Assembly (NCBI RefSeq): GCF_026191635.1
Contig: NZ_JAKRRW010000019.1
Location: 1 to 64,000, forward strand
Reading direction: 5' to 3'
From: Photobacterium obscurum
GTDB lineage: Bacteria; Pseudomonadota; Gammaproteobacteria; Enterobacterales; Vibrionaceae
DNA: 64,000 bases
Shown here: in pieces, positions 52,835-61,626 of the stretch
How positions within the stretch are numbered: the stretch's first letter is position 1
Layout: each line of letters begins with the position of its first letter
The notes under the pieces: generated by a model
The model's database searches: none
The model's input: the letters and a program-made list of their open reading frames with translations, nothing else
Told to the model about the DNA's origin: nothing
Position numbers and translations under genes: made by a program

Positions 52835-53623
52835 TTATTTTTCATCCCCGAGGAGGACGACAGGATTAGAACTAAACAAATAACCATCAAAATTTGGATC
52901 ATCAATATCTGATAGCTCTAATAATCGTTGTTTCACATTTTCAAGGTGTTGCCACATGGCATTTTTGGCGGCAATGGGATCTTTCCTCTGCATCGCGGCA
53001 AGAATACGCGCATGATCTTCCAGCCACTCTTCACGATAAGCTTGGTCGATAATATGGGAATGCAGCTTCTTCCACATCGGGCTTTGTTCACGACGCTCCC
53101 AGGAATGCTTAAGCATATCCACCAGCACCGAGTTCTGAGTTGCCTCGGCAATACACAGATGAAACTGCTCGTCACCGTTGCAGTTTACCGAACCACTGGC
53201 GAGCTCGTTTCGCTCAAGTTCGAGGGCTGCACGCATTTTTACAATGTCCCCCGGCGTCACCTGAATTGCGGCAAACTCAGCAATATTACTTTCCAGCAAT
53301 TGCCTCGCCTGGAGCATTTCAAATGGGCCGGCATCATCGCTTATCACATTCTCGCGGCTGTTGATCTCATTCGGAATATTAAGGACATACACACCCGAAC
53401 CTTTCTTTACTTCAACCAGGTTTTCAAGCTCAAGCATAATAATGGCTTCTCGCACAACCGTACGGCTGACATCTAGCCTTTCTGCGATGTCACGTTCCGG
53501 TGGCAGGCGGTCACCCACTTTGTAGCGGCCGTCAATTAATTCCCGTCTTAGTACCAGCCCTAGCTCTTGGTAGGGTCTTTTTGGTTCAAAAGGCATCATG
53601 ATGATATTGTCACTATTTTCCAT
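52835..53623 (-). CDS. GntR/FadR-family regulator, ExuR/UxuR type
   Basis: A 262-residue FadR-subfamily protein: N-terminal winged helix (about residues 15-80; LRRELIDGRYKVGDRLPPERDIAERLDVSRTVVREAI) and an FCD ligand domain (about 100-245) with conserved acidic and histidine positions such as HLCIAEATQN and HARILAA. E. coli ExuR and UxuR, which repress hexuronate genes and respond to fructuronate or uronates, have this layout. It is surrounded by uxuA, TRAP, uxuB, uxaC, kdgK and eda. TGGTNNACCA-type sites occur upstream of its own gene and in the TRAP promoter region, consistent with autoregulation and pathway control. Confidence 0.88.
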   Translation of the reverse strand: MENSDNIIMMPFEPKRPYQELGLVLRRELIDGRYKVGDRLPPERDIAERLDVSRTVVREAIIMLELENLVEVKKGSGVYVLNIPNEINSRENVISDDAGPFEMLQARQLLESNIAEFAAIQVTPGDIVKMRAALELERNELASGSVNCNGDEQFHLCIAEATQNSVLVDMLKHSWERREQSPMWKKLHSHIIDQAYREEWLEDHARILAAMQRKDPIAAKNAMWQHLENVKQRLLELSDIDDPNFDGYLFSSNPVVLLGDEK

Positions 53624-53644
53624 TGCACTCTCACGCCATCATAA

Positions 53645-53664
53645 TGACCAAATAAAATTGGTCA
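53645..53664. promoter_or_regulatory. ExuR/UxuR-type site upstream of the gntR gene
   Basis: TGACCAA and TTGGTCA (53645-53651 and 53658-53664) are an inverted pair with a 6-nt spacer, and AATTGGTCAACC at 53656-53667 is itself close to the AATTGGTNNACCAATT motif. It lies 22-41 nt upstream of the ATG, suggesting autoregulation. Confidence 0.55.
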
Positions 53665-53728
53665 ACCTCTATATGATAAAGTGTTACAACACCTTGATTT
53701 TTTAAGTAATAAAACGCCAACCCTACCG

Positions 53729-54712
53729 TTATTGAACAGCCTTGATACGCTCGACGATTGTACTTAGCTCTGGGTTCGTTTCATCCAGTGCGTCATACAT
53801 CGGCTGTACCGCCTCTACGAATGCTGTTTTGTTCGGTGTAACAAATTTCACACCCATTTTTTCAGCTTTCGCCCGCTCTTTTTCTTCTGACTCAGCCCAA
53901 AGCTCTTTCATCAACTCCATCGAACTCATTGCCGCAGTCTTCAGGGCCTTGCGGTTTTCTTCCGATAAACCGTCATAGGCCTTGGTAGAAATAACCAATA
54001 CGTCAGGAACCATGGTGTGCTCGTCTAGGCTGAAGTACTTCGAGACTTCGCTGTGGCGGCTAAGGCTAAACGAAGGAATATTGTTTTCCGCCGCATCAAC
54101 AACACCTTGCTGCAGTGCCGTGTACAGTTCGCCGTAAGCTAGCGGCGTCGGGCTACCTCCCAGGGCATTGACCATACTGATGGCAGACGGGCTCGGTTGC
54201 ACACGAATTTTCAGACCTTTCAGATCGGCAGGTGTATTGATTGGTTTAGAGGTATAGAAACTACGCGCACCAGCATCATAGTAAGTCACACCAATGAAAC
54301 CGCTATCGCGAGAGGAAGCTAAGATATCTTCGCCAACAGCGCTTTCTTTTACATTGTAGTAGTGCGCTTTGTCGCGGAAAAGATACGGTAGGTTAAAGGC
54401 CGAATAGGCTGGGGCGAAGGCTTCAAGCTCTGCGGCATTGGTTTTAACCATCTCTAGCGCCCCATTTTGCATTAGCTCCATCGACTCACGCTGGGTCCCC
54501 AGCTGCGCGTCAGGGTAAATACGAATCCGAACCTCACCATCCGTCAGTTTACGTACTTCTTTTGCCATATGATCCATCGCTTTATGTACAGCATGGTCAC
54601 GTGGGTGGTTATGACTTAGTTTCAGCGTGGTTGCAGCAAAAGCAGAAGCTGAGGCACCAATTGTTAGCGCAGCACCAATCACTGCAGTAAGCACTCTTTT
54701 ACGCGTCATCAT
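53729..54712 (-). CDS. TRAP transporter solute-binding protein (DctP family), hexuronate
   Basis: 327 residues from ATG 54712, 8 nt after GGAG; the longer frame from 54772 is not needed. A signal peptide (MMTRKRVLTAVIGAALTIGASASAFA) precedes the DctP fold: LKLSHNHPRDHAVHKAMDHMA, RIYPDAQLGTQRE, the conserved LKIRVQPSPSAISMVNALGG with the acid-binding arginine, and YGELYTALQQGVVDAAENN. It captures the substrate in the periplasm for the DctQM permease encoded divergently. The context argues for glucuronate or a related uronate. Confidence 0.92.
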   Translation of the reverse strand: MMTRKRVLTAVIGAALTIGASASAFAATTLKLSHNHPRDHAVHKAMDHMAKEVRKLTDGEVRIRIYPDAQLGTQRESMELMQNGALEMVKTNAAELEAFAPAYSAFNLPYLFRDKAHYYNVKESAVGEDILASSRDSGFIGVTYYDAGARSFYTSKPINTPADLKGLKIRVQPSPSAISMVNALGGSPTPLAYGELYTALQQGVVDAAENNIPSFSLSRHSEVSKYFSLDEHTMVPDVLVISTKAYDGLSEENRKALKTAAMSSMELMKELWAESEEKERAKAEKMGVKFVTPNKTAFVEAVQPMYDALDETNPELSTIVERIKAVQ

Positions 54713-54812
54713 TGTTATATCTCCGTGAGATTGGTTGTCCATTTCGTAGGGTACGTTTGAATACGGAGCCAATATTGAAGCCAGTTTGACAACCAGTCAA
54801 AAGGAAAACCCC

Positions 54813-54824
54813 AATTGGTTGACC
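54813..54824. promoter_or_regulatory. Degenerate ExuR/UxuR half-site on the TRAP binding-protein side
   Basis: AATTGGTTGACC keeps one half of the palindrome well (AATTGGT) and part of the other (GACC). It is about 105 nt from the binding-protein start codon and could act with the perfect site at 54844. Confidence 0.4.
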
Positions 54825-54843
54825 CATATCACAAGAAAAACCC

Positions 54844-54865
54844 TTGAATTGGTCGACCAATTCAA
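54844..54865. promoter_or_regulatory. Perfect 22-bp ExuR/UxuR-type operator
   Basis: A perfect 22-bp palindrome centred on AATTGGTCGACCAATT. The E. coli ExuR/UxuR motif is AATTGGTATACCAATT-like, so only the central two bases differ. It lies in the divergent TRAP promoter region, immediately beside the CRP site. Confidence 0.82.
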
Positions 54866-54866
54866 A

Positions 54867-54882
54867 TGTGAACCACCTCACA
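54867..54882. promoter_or_regulatory. Consensus CRP site in the TRAP divergent promoter
   Basis: TGTGA-ACCACC-TCACA matches the CRP core exactly and is preceded by AAA. Its centre (54874.5) is 41.5 nt upstream of the start point expected for the TATAAT at 54904-54909, the class II activator position. Confidence 0.82.
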
Positions 54883-54909
54883 TGACATTTTTTCACCATT
54901 TCTTATAAT
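54882..54909 (+). promoter_or_regulatory. Sigma-70 promoter of the TRAP permease/glucuronate operon
   Basis: ATGACA (54882-54887), a 16-nt spacer and a consensus TATAAT (54904-54909). It points to dctQ and the downstream glucuronate genes, with CRP placed to activate and a repressor palindrome on each side. Confidence 0.7.
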
Positions 54910-54961
54910 CCTCCCAGAAAAGAGCGTGTGCGACTGTTTGGCCTGGTAATACCTTCTTACA

Positions 54962-54973
54962 TTGGTTAACCAA
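54962..54973. promoter_or_regulatory. ExuR/UxuR-type operator downstream of the TRAP permease promoter
   Basis: TTGGTTAACCAA is a perfect 12-bp palindrome carrying TGGTNNACCA. It is about 50 nt past the expected start point and 40 nt before the dctQ ATG, a position suited to repression, possibly by looping with the site at 54844. Confidence 0.7.
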
Positions 54974-55012
54974 AATTCAGTTGACATACCTCCCCATACA
55001 AAGGAACTAAAG

Positions 55013-55525
55013 ATGAATAAACTGGTTGGATACATAAACAGAGGGCTGGCAATGTTCACCGTATCCCTCTCTACCTTTCTGGTCTTCTGTGTTATTTGGC
55101 AGGTGATCTCACGCTATGTAATTGGTAAACCAAGCACTATTACGGATGAGCTGGCGCGCTACCTGTTTATGTGGGTCGCATTAATTGGAGCGGCCTACAC
55201 AACCGGCCTCAAGCGGCATCTGGCGATTGACTTGCTGACCATGAAGCTCAGTGGCAAACGAAAACTTATTAACGAAATCATTATCCAGCTAGCCGTTGCT
55301 GCTTTTGCTTTTATTGTGCTTGTCTATGGTGGTACCAACCTCGCCCTCAAAACCTTGGCTACCGGCCAGGTAACACCTGCTTTGGGCTTTGAAATGGGCT
55401 ACATCTATTTCTGTCTGCCGATTAGTGGCGCCCTCATGATTTTTTACTCCGCGATTTTCGGTTTTGAAAAATTCAAGCAGCTGGTATCCGGCAATACACT
55501 CGCCATTGATACTCCACAAAACTAA
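55013..55525 (+). CDS. TRAP transporter small permease (DctQ family)
   Basis: 170 residues from ATG 55013, with AAGGA 7 nt upstream; a longer open frame from 54962 crosses the operator and is not credible. Four transmembrane helices are visible. The DctQ signature is VISRYVIGKPSTITDELARYLFMWVALIGAAY. It forms the small membrane subunit of the TRAP transporter together with DctM, 18 nt downstream, and the binding protein encoded divergently. It is the first gene of the probable dctQ-dctM-uxuB-uxaC-kdgK-eda operon. Confidence 0.92.
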   Translation: MNKLVGYINRGLAMFTVSLSTFLVFCVIWQVISRYVIGKPSTITDELARYLFMWVALIGAAYTTGLKRHLAIDLLTMKLSGKRKLINEIIIQLAVAAFAFIVLVYGGTNLALKTLATGQVTPALGFEMGYIYFCLPISGALMIFYSAIFGFEKFKQLVSGNTLAIDTPQN

Positions 55526-55543
55526 TTAAAAAGGAATTTCATC

Positions 55544-56845
55544 ATGGAATGGCAAGTCATTCTTACTTTATTCGGTAGCTTTGCAATCCTCCTCACTCTG
55601 GGGATCCCCGTATCATTTGCTATCGGTTTATCCTCATTGGCAACGATTCTGATGAGCCTACCGCTGGAACCTGCTATCGCCGTTGTGGCACAGCGAATGG
55701 CGGCGGGATTGGACAACTTTGCCCTGCTCGCGATCCCGTTCTTTATTCTGGCCGGCAACATCATGAACCAGGGCGGTATCGCTATCCGCCTGATCAACTT
55801 TGCCAAGGTTCTGGGAGGCCGTCTGCCAGGCTCGCTGGCTCATGTAAACGTGATGGCCAATATGATGTTTGGTTCAATCTCCGGTTCGGCAGTTGCCTCG
55901 GCGGCAGCTGTAGGCGGCACGATGTCCCCTCTGCAGAAGAAAGACGGTTATGACGAACACTTCTCTGCGGCAGTTAACATTACCTCTTGCCCGACAGGCC
56001 TGTTAATCCCGCCAAGTAACACCTTAATTGTTTTCTCATTGGTCTCAGGCGGTACGTCGATCGCCGCACTCTTTCTCGGCGGCTATATTCCAGGCATCCT
56101 GATGGGTCTGAGCCTGATGTGTGTGGCAGGCTTTATCGCTAAGCGCCGAGGCTATCCGCTAGCGCCAAAGCCGAGTCTTGCCGAAGTCTGGAACACGCTA
56201 CTTAAAGCCCTGCCTTCACTGATGCTTATCGTCATCATAATGGGCGGGATAATCGGTGGGATCTTCACGGCAACCGAAGCATCAGCCATTGCCGTCGTCT
56301 ACACCTTTGTATTAGCAGTGCTGGTTTACCGCGAAGTAAAATTCCGAGAGCTGCCAAAGATCATTCTTGAATCTGCCGTGACCACTTCGATTGTTCTACT
56401 GCTAGTTGGTGCGTCAATGGGCATGTCATGGGCTATGGCCAACGCTGATATTCCTTACATGATTGCCGATGCCCTTCTGGCCGTATCTGAAAATCCACTG
56501 GTTATCCTGTTGATCATCAACCTGATTTTGCTGATTGTCGGTATATTTATGGATATGACGCCAGCCGTACTGATCTTTACCCCGATCTTCCTGCCTATTG
56601 CGCTGGACCTAGGTATCGACCCTGTACACTTCGGTATCATGATGACCTTTAACCTTGCCATTGGTATCTGTACCCCACCGGTCGGCAGCGCACTCTTTAT
56701 TGGTTGCTCCGTGGCTAAGGTCTCAATCGACAAGATCATCAAACCACTGCTGCCGTTCTATGCGGCACTCATTCTGGCTCTACTCGCGGTGACCTTTATT
56801 CCTCAGCTAAGCCTGTTCCTACCGAATCTAATGCTTGGCTACTAA
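55544..56845 (+). CDS. TRAP transporter large permease (DctM family)
   Basis: A 433-residue DctM protein with about 12 membrane segments. Family motifs include LAIPFFILAGNIMNQGGIA, MMFGSISGSAVASAAAVG, FSAAVNITSCPTGLLIPPSN and GICTPPVGSALFIG. It is the sodium-driven translocation subunit, working with DctQ and the binding protein. AAAGGAA precedes the ATG. Its position directly before uxuB, and operators shared with the binding-protein gene, indicate that the imported compound is a hexuronate. Confidence 0.94.
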   Translation: MEWQVILTLFGSFAILLTLGIPVSFAIGLSSLATILMSLPLEPAIAVVAQRMAAGLDNFALLAIPFFILAGNIMNQGGIAIRLINFAKVLGGRLPGSLAHVNVMANMMFGSISGSAVASAAAVGGTMSPLQKKDGYDEHFSAAVNITSCPTGLLIPPSNTLIVFSLVSGGTSIAALFLGGYIPGILMGLSLMCVAGFIAKRRGYPLAPKPSLAEVWNTLLKALPSLMLIVIIMGGIIGGIFTATEASAIAVVYTFVLAVLVYREVKFRELPKIILESAVTTSIVLLLVGASMGMSWAMANADIPYMIADALLAVSENPLVILLIINLILLIVGIFMDMTPAVLIFTPIFLPIALDLGIDPVHFGIMMTFNLAIGICTPPVGSALFIGCSVAKVSIDKIIKPLLPFYAALILALLAVTFIPQLSLFLPNLMLGY

Positions 56846-56921
56846 GCCACAAAGTAAACACAACATCATTCACCAAACACGCATCTCGCTGGTTAATACC
56901 GGCGAGATAAAGGAAGAAGAA

Positions 56922-58385
56922 ATGACAAACATTGCCGATACAGACATCAATGCTCAGGTTATCCGCCCAACATACGACAGAGCCTCCCTTAAGAGCCGTA
57001 TTGTTCACTTGGGCTTTGGCGCTTTTCATCGCGCCCACCAAGCACTGTTTACCAATGAAATGCTCGAAAAAACCGGTAGCGACTGGGGGATCTGCGAAAT
57101 CAACTTATTTGGTGGCGAAGACCTAATCACCCGCTTACGCGAGCAAGACCACTTGTATACCGTGGCCGAAAAAGGTGCCAATGCAACGATCGTCAAAATG
57201 ATTGGTTCGGTGACGAAATCTCTGCATCCCTCGTTAGACGGCCAGCAAGCCGTACTGGATAAGATGGCAGAGGAACAGGTGGCGATCGTATCAATGACCA
57301 TCACCGAAAAAGGTTATTGTGCAGATCCGGCTACCGGCCGTCTCGATAAGAACAATGAGCTAATCAAGTCTGACCTTGCCAATCCTCGAATGCCAAACTC
57401 AGCCATCGGCTATATTGTTGAAGCTCTGCGTATCCGACGCGAGCTAAACCGTCAGCCATTTACCGTCATGTCATGCGATAACGTCCAGGAAAATGGCCAT
57501 GTCGCCCGTGCCGCTGTTCTGGACTTTGCCAACTTGGTCGATCAGGAATTGGCTGGCTGGATCGAGGAAAATGTGACTTTTCCATGCACCATGGTCGACC
57601 GCATTGTTCCCGCGGCAACCACCGAAACCTTGGCTGAAATAGCTCAATTGGTCGGCGTTGAAGACCCGTGTGGCATCGCCTGCGAACCTTTCCGCCAATG
57701 GGTGATTGAAGACAACTTCGTCAATGGCCGCCCAGAATGGGATATCGCCGGCGCCGAATTCGTTAGCGATGTTGTACCCTTCGAAGAAATGAAACTACGG
57801 ATGCTAAACGGTAGCCACTCATTCCTTGCCTACCTCGGCTACCTTGGCGGCTACACCCATATCTCTGACACCATGACCAACGAAAGCTACCGCAAGGCTG
57901 CTTTTGACATGATGATGAAGGCACAGGCTCCCACCCTCACAATGCCGGAAGGTACCAACTTAGAGAGCTATGCCAAGCTGCTGATTGAACGTTTCACCAA
58001 CCCGAGCCTGAAGCACCAGACATGGCAAATCGCAATGGATGGCAGCCAGAAAATCCCTCAGCGAATGGGCGGCTCGCTGCGCCACCACCTTGAACATGGC
58101 ACTAACTACAAATGGCTGGCCATGGGTATTGCCGGCTGGATGACCTATATCAGCGGAGTTGACGAAAAAGCACAACCTATCGATGTCCGCGATCCGATGG
58201 CCGAGCAGTTCAAAGTGATTTATCAGCAGCATGGCATTAACACCTCGGCCGTCAAAGCGATCCTCGGTCTCGAGGCTGTCTTCGGCACAGATCTGATCAA
58301 CAACGAAGGCCTGGTCAACGAAATAACCAAAGCCTACCAGCTAATCATTACTAAAGGCGCACGCGCCGCGGTTGCCGCACTGTAA
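56922..58385 (+). CDS. uxuB: Fructuronate reductase (D-mannonate oxidoreductase)
   Basis: 487 residues from ATG 56922 after AAAGGAAG, matching the E. coli length of 486; an earlier in-frame start at 56835 would overlap dctM and is unlikely. It is a polyol-specific long-chain dehydrogenase: N-terminal IVHLGFGAFHRAHQALFTNE (nucleotide binding), VMSCDNVQENGHVARAAVLDFA, PCTMVDRIVPA, and the catalytic lysine region EEMKLRMLNGSHSFLAYLGYL. It reduces D-fructuronate to D-mannonate with NADH. It is the third gene of the operon. Confidence 0.95.
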   Translation: MTNIADTDINAQVIRPTYDRASLKSRIVHLGFGAFHRAHQALFTNEMLEKTGSDWGICEINLFGGEDLITRLREQDHLYTVAEKGANATIVKMIGSVTKSLHPSLDGQQAVLDKMAEEQVAIVSMTITEKGYCADPATGRLDKNNELIKSDLANPRMPNSAIGYIVEALRIRRELNRQPFTVMSCDNVQENGHVARAAVLDFANLVDQELAGWIEENVTFPCTMVDRIVPAATTETLAEIAQLVGVEDPCGIACEPFRQWVIEDNFVNGRPEWDIAGAEFVSDVVPFEEMKLRMLNGSHSFLAYLGYLGGYTHISDTMTNESYRKAAFDMMMKAQAPTLTMPEGTNLESYAKLLIERFTNPSLKHQTWQIAMDGSQKIPQRMGGSLRHHLEHGTNYKWLAMGIAGWMTYISGVDEKAQPIDVRDPMAEQFKVIYQQHGINTSAVKAILGLEAVFGTDLINNEGLVNEITKAYQLIITKGARAAVAAL

Positions 58386-58460
58386 TCATTTATCCATCCC
58401 TTCGAAGCGTCCAAGACACAGAGACTGGGCGCTTTACAGGGAAGCTTACTGGAGCCCATT

Positions 58461-59885
58461 ATGAAAGCTTTCTTATGTGAAGATTTCCTTCTCTCAAATG
58501 AAGTCGCACGCCGCCTATACCATGATTTCGCCAAAGACATGCCCATCTATGACTATCACTGTCATTTAAACCCTCAGGAGGTAGCTGGAAACCGTCGCTT
58601 CGACAACCTTGGTCAAATGTGGCTGGAGGGCGACCATTACAAATGGCGCGGTATGCGTGCCGCCGGTATTGACGAGTCTCTGATCACCGGCAAGGACAGC
58701 ACTGACTTTGACAAGTATATGGCATGGGCCAGAACCGTTCCCAAGACTCTGGGTAATCCACTCTATCACTGGACCCACCTGGAACTGCGCCGCCCGTTCG
58801 GTATTACCGGAAAACTGTTCGGTCCGGACACCGCAGAAACTATCTGGCACGAGTGCAATGAAATGCTTGCCAGCCCTGAGTTCTCGGCCCGGGGCATCAT
58901 GCAGCAGATGAACGTAGTGATGGCAGGAACAACTGACGATCCTATCCACTCTCTGGAACACCATAAGACCATTGCAGAAGACACAGACTTCGATATTGAA
59001 GTGGCACCAAGCTGGCGACCTGACCGTGCATTCAAGATCGAATTAGATGGCTTTGGCAAATATATGCAGCTCCTGGGTCAAGCCGCGGATGTGGAAATCA
59101 CCCGCTTTGCCGATCTGCTCACCGCGCTGGAGCGCCGCCTTGAGCACTTTGCCATACATGGTTGCCGAGCCGCCGACCACGGTATTGAAGTGGTTCGCTA
59201 TGGCAAAGTACCGCCTGAGGCGACCCTCGATTCCCTGCTCGCCCGCCGCCTTAACCATGAGACTCTGACTGAGCAGGAAGTGGATCAGTTCAGCACCGCC
59301 GTCCAAGTATGGCTAGGCAAACAATATGCCAAGCGCGGCTGGGTGATGCAGCTGCACATTGGTGCCCAGCGCAATAACAGCACCCGGATGTTCAGACTAC
59401 TCGGAGCTGACAGTGGCTTTGATTCTATTGGTGATCGCCCATTCGCCTTCCAGCTTGCCTCGCTGCTGGATGATATGGATATCACCAACGAGCTGCCGAA
59501 AACTATTCTTTACTGCCTGAACCCTCGTGATAACGAAATGATGGCAACCATGATCGGAAACTTCCAGGGGGGCGGGATCGCTGGCAAGGTGCAGTTTGGT
59601 TCTGGCTGGTGGTTCAACGATCAGAAAGACGGCATGCAGCGTCAGATCGAACAGCTCTCCCAGCTGGGACTGCTGAGCCAGTTTGTCGGTATGCTGACCG
59701 ACTCCCGCAGCTTCTTATCCTATACCCGCCACGAGTACTTCCGTCGCATTCTGTGCAACACCATCGGCCAGTGGGTACAAAACGGCGAAGCTCCAAATGA
59801 CATCGCCATGTTAGGAAAACTGGTACAGGATATCTGCTGCCGCAACGCCAGGACCTACTTTAAGCTACCGGGAGAGAAGGCATGA
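58461..59885 (+). CDS. uxaC: Glucuronate isomerase (uronate isomerase)
   Basis: A 474-residue protein, near the E. coli length of 470. It belongs to the amidohydrolase superfamily: metal ligands in PIDYHCHLNPQ-like IYDYHCHLNPQEV, the family segment DHYKWRGMRAAGI, GTTDDPIHSLEHH, QLHIGAQRNNSTRMF (metal histidine) and the C-terminal LTDSRSFLSYTRHEYFRR. It converts D-glucuronate to D-fructuronate (and galacturonate to tagaturonate). The second branch enzymes UxaA and UxaB are not in the window, so glucuronate is the likely substrate. Its last bases overlap kdgK by 4 nt. Confidence 0.95.
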   Translation: MKAFLCEDFLLSNEVARRLYHDFAKDMPIYDYHCHLNPQEVAGNRRFDNLGQMWLEGDHYKWRGMRAAGIDESLITGKDSTDFDKYMAWARTVPKTLGNPLYHWTHLELRRPFGITGKLFGPDTAETIWHECNEMLASPEFSARGIMQQMNVVMAGTTDDPIHSLEHHKTIAEDTDFDIEVAPSWRPDRAFKIELDGFGKYMQLLGQAADVEITRFADLLTALERRLEHFAIHGCRAADHGIEVVRYGKVPPEATLDSLLARRLNHETLTEQEVDQFSTAVQVWLGKQYAKRGWVMQLHIGAQRNNSTRMFRLLGADSGFDSIGDRPFAFQLASLLDDMDITNELPKTILYCLNPRDNEMMATMIGNFQGGGIAGKVQFGSGWWFNDQKDGMQRQIEQLSQLGLLSQFVGMLTDSRSFLSYTRHEYFRRILCNTIGQWVQNGEAPNDIAMLGKLVQDICCRNARTYFKLPGEKA

Positions 59886-60868
59886 AGCGCATCGCAATTA
59901 TCGGCGAGTGCATGATCGAGCTTAATGGTGCCCCTTTCGGCACCATGGAGCAGGCCTACGGCGGCGACTCGCTCAATACCGCTGTATACATGGCGCGCAC
60001 CGCCGGGCAATCCGTTGCCGTCGACTACATCAGCGCACTGGGTAGCGATACCATAAGCGATGGGATGCTTAAACGCTGGCAAGAAGAGGGCGTCTGCACT
60101 GACTATGTGCAGCGGGATCCCGATCGCCAGCCTGGACTGTACCTGATCCAACTCGATGAGCAGGGCGAACGAACCTTCCTGTACTGGCGTAACCAATCTG
60201 CTGCTCGCTTCCTGCTCCAGCATCCGGGTTTTGCCAAAATTGAAACTCACCTGCACAGCGTGGACATGGTGTATGTCAGTGGGATCAGCTTGGCGATCCT
60301 GCCACCTGCTGACCGCCAGCGCTTAATACAGCTATTGGCCAAGCTGCACGGCAAAGGCATCGAAATCGCCTTTGATTCCAATTACCGTCCGGCCCTTTGG
60401 CTAGGAGGAAAAGAAGCACAAGAGTGCTACCGGCAACTACTGCGTATTACCAACCTGGCTTTAGTGACCGATGACGACGAGCAAGCGCTTTGGGGCGACC
60501 ACAACACTGACGAAACAATAAAGCGTCTCCAGCGTAGCGGTGTTGGCAAAGTCGTACTAAAAATGGGTGCAAAAGGTTGTCAGTACGTCAATTTTGCAAC
60601 CTCTGAATCAGAACATGTTGCAACAACGCCGGTTCTCAAGGTGGTTGATACGACCTCTGCGGGTGACTCGTTTAACGCCGGTTTTCTTGCCGGGTACCTA
60701 ACCGGGCTATCTCCACGTGAGGCCGCTCTGCAGGGGCATAAACTGGCAGGTGTCGTTATCCAGCATAAAGGGGCCATCATTCCAGCCTCTGTCACTCAAT
60801 CAATCAACTTCAACACTACAAGTAATTCTACTAATTCATGTCATTCAACCAAGGAAGCAACCCAATGA
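59882..60868 (+). CDS. kdgK: 2-dehydro-3-deoxygluconokinase (KDG kinase)
   Basis: A 328-residue PfkB-family sugar kinase. The N-terminal signature is GECMIELNGAPFGTMEQAYGGDSLNTAVYMAR. The PfkB C-terminal motif with the catalytic aspartate is VVDTTSAGDSFNAGFLAGYL. It phosphorylates 2-keto-3-deoxygluconate to KDPG using ATP. ATGA overlaps on both sides (with uxaC and eda) show tight translational coupling in the glucuronate operon. The start at 59882 follows GGGAGAAGG within the end of uxaC. Confidence 0.94.
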   Translation: MKRIAIIGECMIELNGAPFGTMEQAYGGDSLNTAVYMARTAGQSVAVDYISALGSDTISDGMLKRWQEEGVCTDYVQRDPDRQPGLYLIQLDEQGERTFLYWRNQSAARFLLQHPGFAKIETHLHSVDMVYVSGISLAILPPADRQRLIQLLAKLHGKGIEIAFDSNYRPALWLGGKEAQECYRQLLRITNLALVTDDDEQALWGDHNTDETIKRLQRSGVGKVVLKMGAKGCQYVNFATSESEHVATTPVLKVVDTTSAGDSFNAGFLAGYLTGLSPREAALQGHKLAGVVIQHKGAIIPASVTQSINFNTTSNSTNSCHSTKEATQ

Positions 60869-61491
60869 GTACTGTCTCTCAGCAACTAGCGGCAATTAAA
60901 GTTATCCCGGTTATCGCGATTGACCGTGCGGAAGATATTATCCCTCTCGGTAAGGCATTGGCCGATAACGGTCTCCCTGCAGCGGAAATTACCTTTCGCT
61001 CCGATGCCGCGGCAGAAGCGATTCGACTGCTTCGGGAAGCGCAGCCAGAAATGCTAATTGGTGCCGGTACGGTATTAAATCGCGAACAAGCCATTGCCGC
61101 GAAAGAAGCGGGCGCCACCTTTGTTGTATCACCAGGCTTCAACCCCAATACCGTCAAGGCTTGCCAAGAGATCGGTATTGATATCGTTCCTGGCGTGAAC
61201 AACCCTTCAACCGTTGAAGCGGCACTTGAGATGGGTATTACGACACTAAAGTTCTTCCCCGCCGAAGCATCTGGGGGGATCAACATGCTTAAGTCACTGC
61301 TTGCACCCTACACGCAGGTACAATTCATGCCGACGGGCGGCGTAAATACCAAAAATGTACGCGACTACCTCGCCATTGATCGCGTGTTCGCCTGTGGCGG
61401 CACCTGGATGGTTGATAAAAAGCTCATCAATGAAGGGCGTTGGGACGAAATCGGCCGCCTGGCACGAGAAGCCTCTGAACTGGTGAAGTAA
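60865..61491 (+). CDS. eda: KDPG aldolase
   Basis: 208 residues from ATG 60865, which overlaps the kdgK stop as ATGA and has AAGGAAG about 8 nt upstream. The class I aldolase motifs are clear: AAEITFRSDAAAEAI (E of the active site), IGAGTVLNREQA, FVVSPGFNPN and the Schiff-base lysine in TTLKFFPAEASGGINMLKSL. It cleaves KDPG to pyruvate and glyceraldehyde-3-phosphate, the last step of the hexuronate route and of the Entner-Doudoroff pathway. A terminator follows. Confidence 0.95.
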   Translation: MSTVSQQLAAIKVIPVIAIDRAEDIIPLGKALADNGLPAAEITFRSDAAAEAIRLLREAQPEMLIGAGTVLNREQAIAAKEAGATFVVSPGFNPNTVKACQEIGIDIVPGVNNPSTVEAALEMGITTLKFFPAEASGGINMLKSLLAPYTQVQFMPTGGVNTKNVRDYLAIDRVFACGGTWMVDKKLINEGRWDEIGRLAREASELVK

Positions 61492-61558
61492 GTCGCTACG
61501 ACTCAAGAGCCTGTTTATCTTTCAACATCATTATGTGTTGAACCCAAATTTATCCGTT

Positions 61559-61585
61559 AGGCTTCCATATGGGGGCCTTTCTTTT
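61559..61585 (+). terminator. Terminator of the glucuronate operon
   Basis: AGGCTTCC, loop ATAT, GGGGGCCT (six Watson-Crick and two G-T pairs), then TTCTTTTACTC. It lies about 70 nt after the eda stop. Confidence 0.7.
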
Positions 61586-61626
61586 ACTCTTATTTAGCCG
61601 CTATTAATCACAGGGATCCGTCGTTA

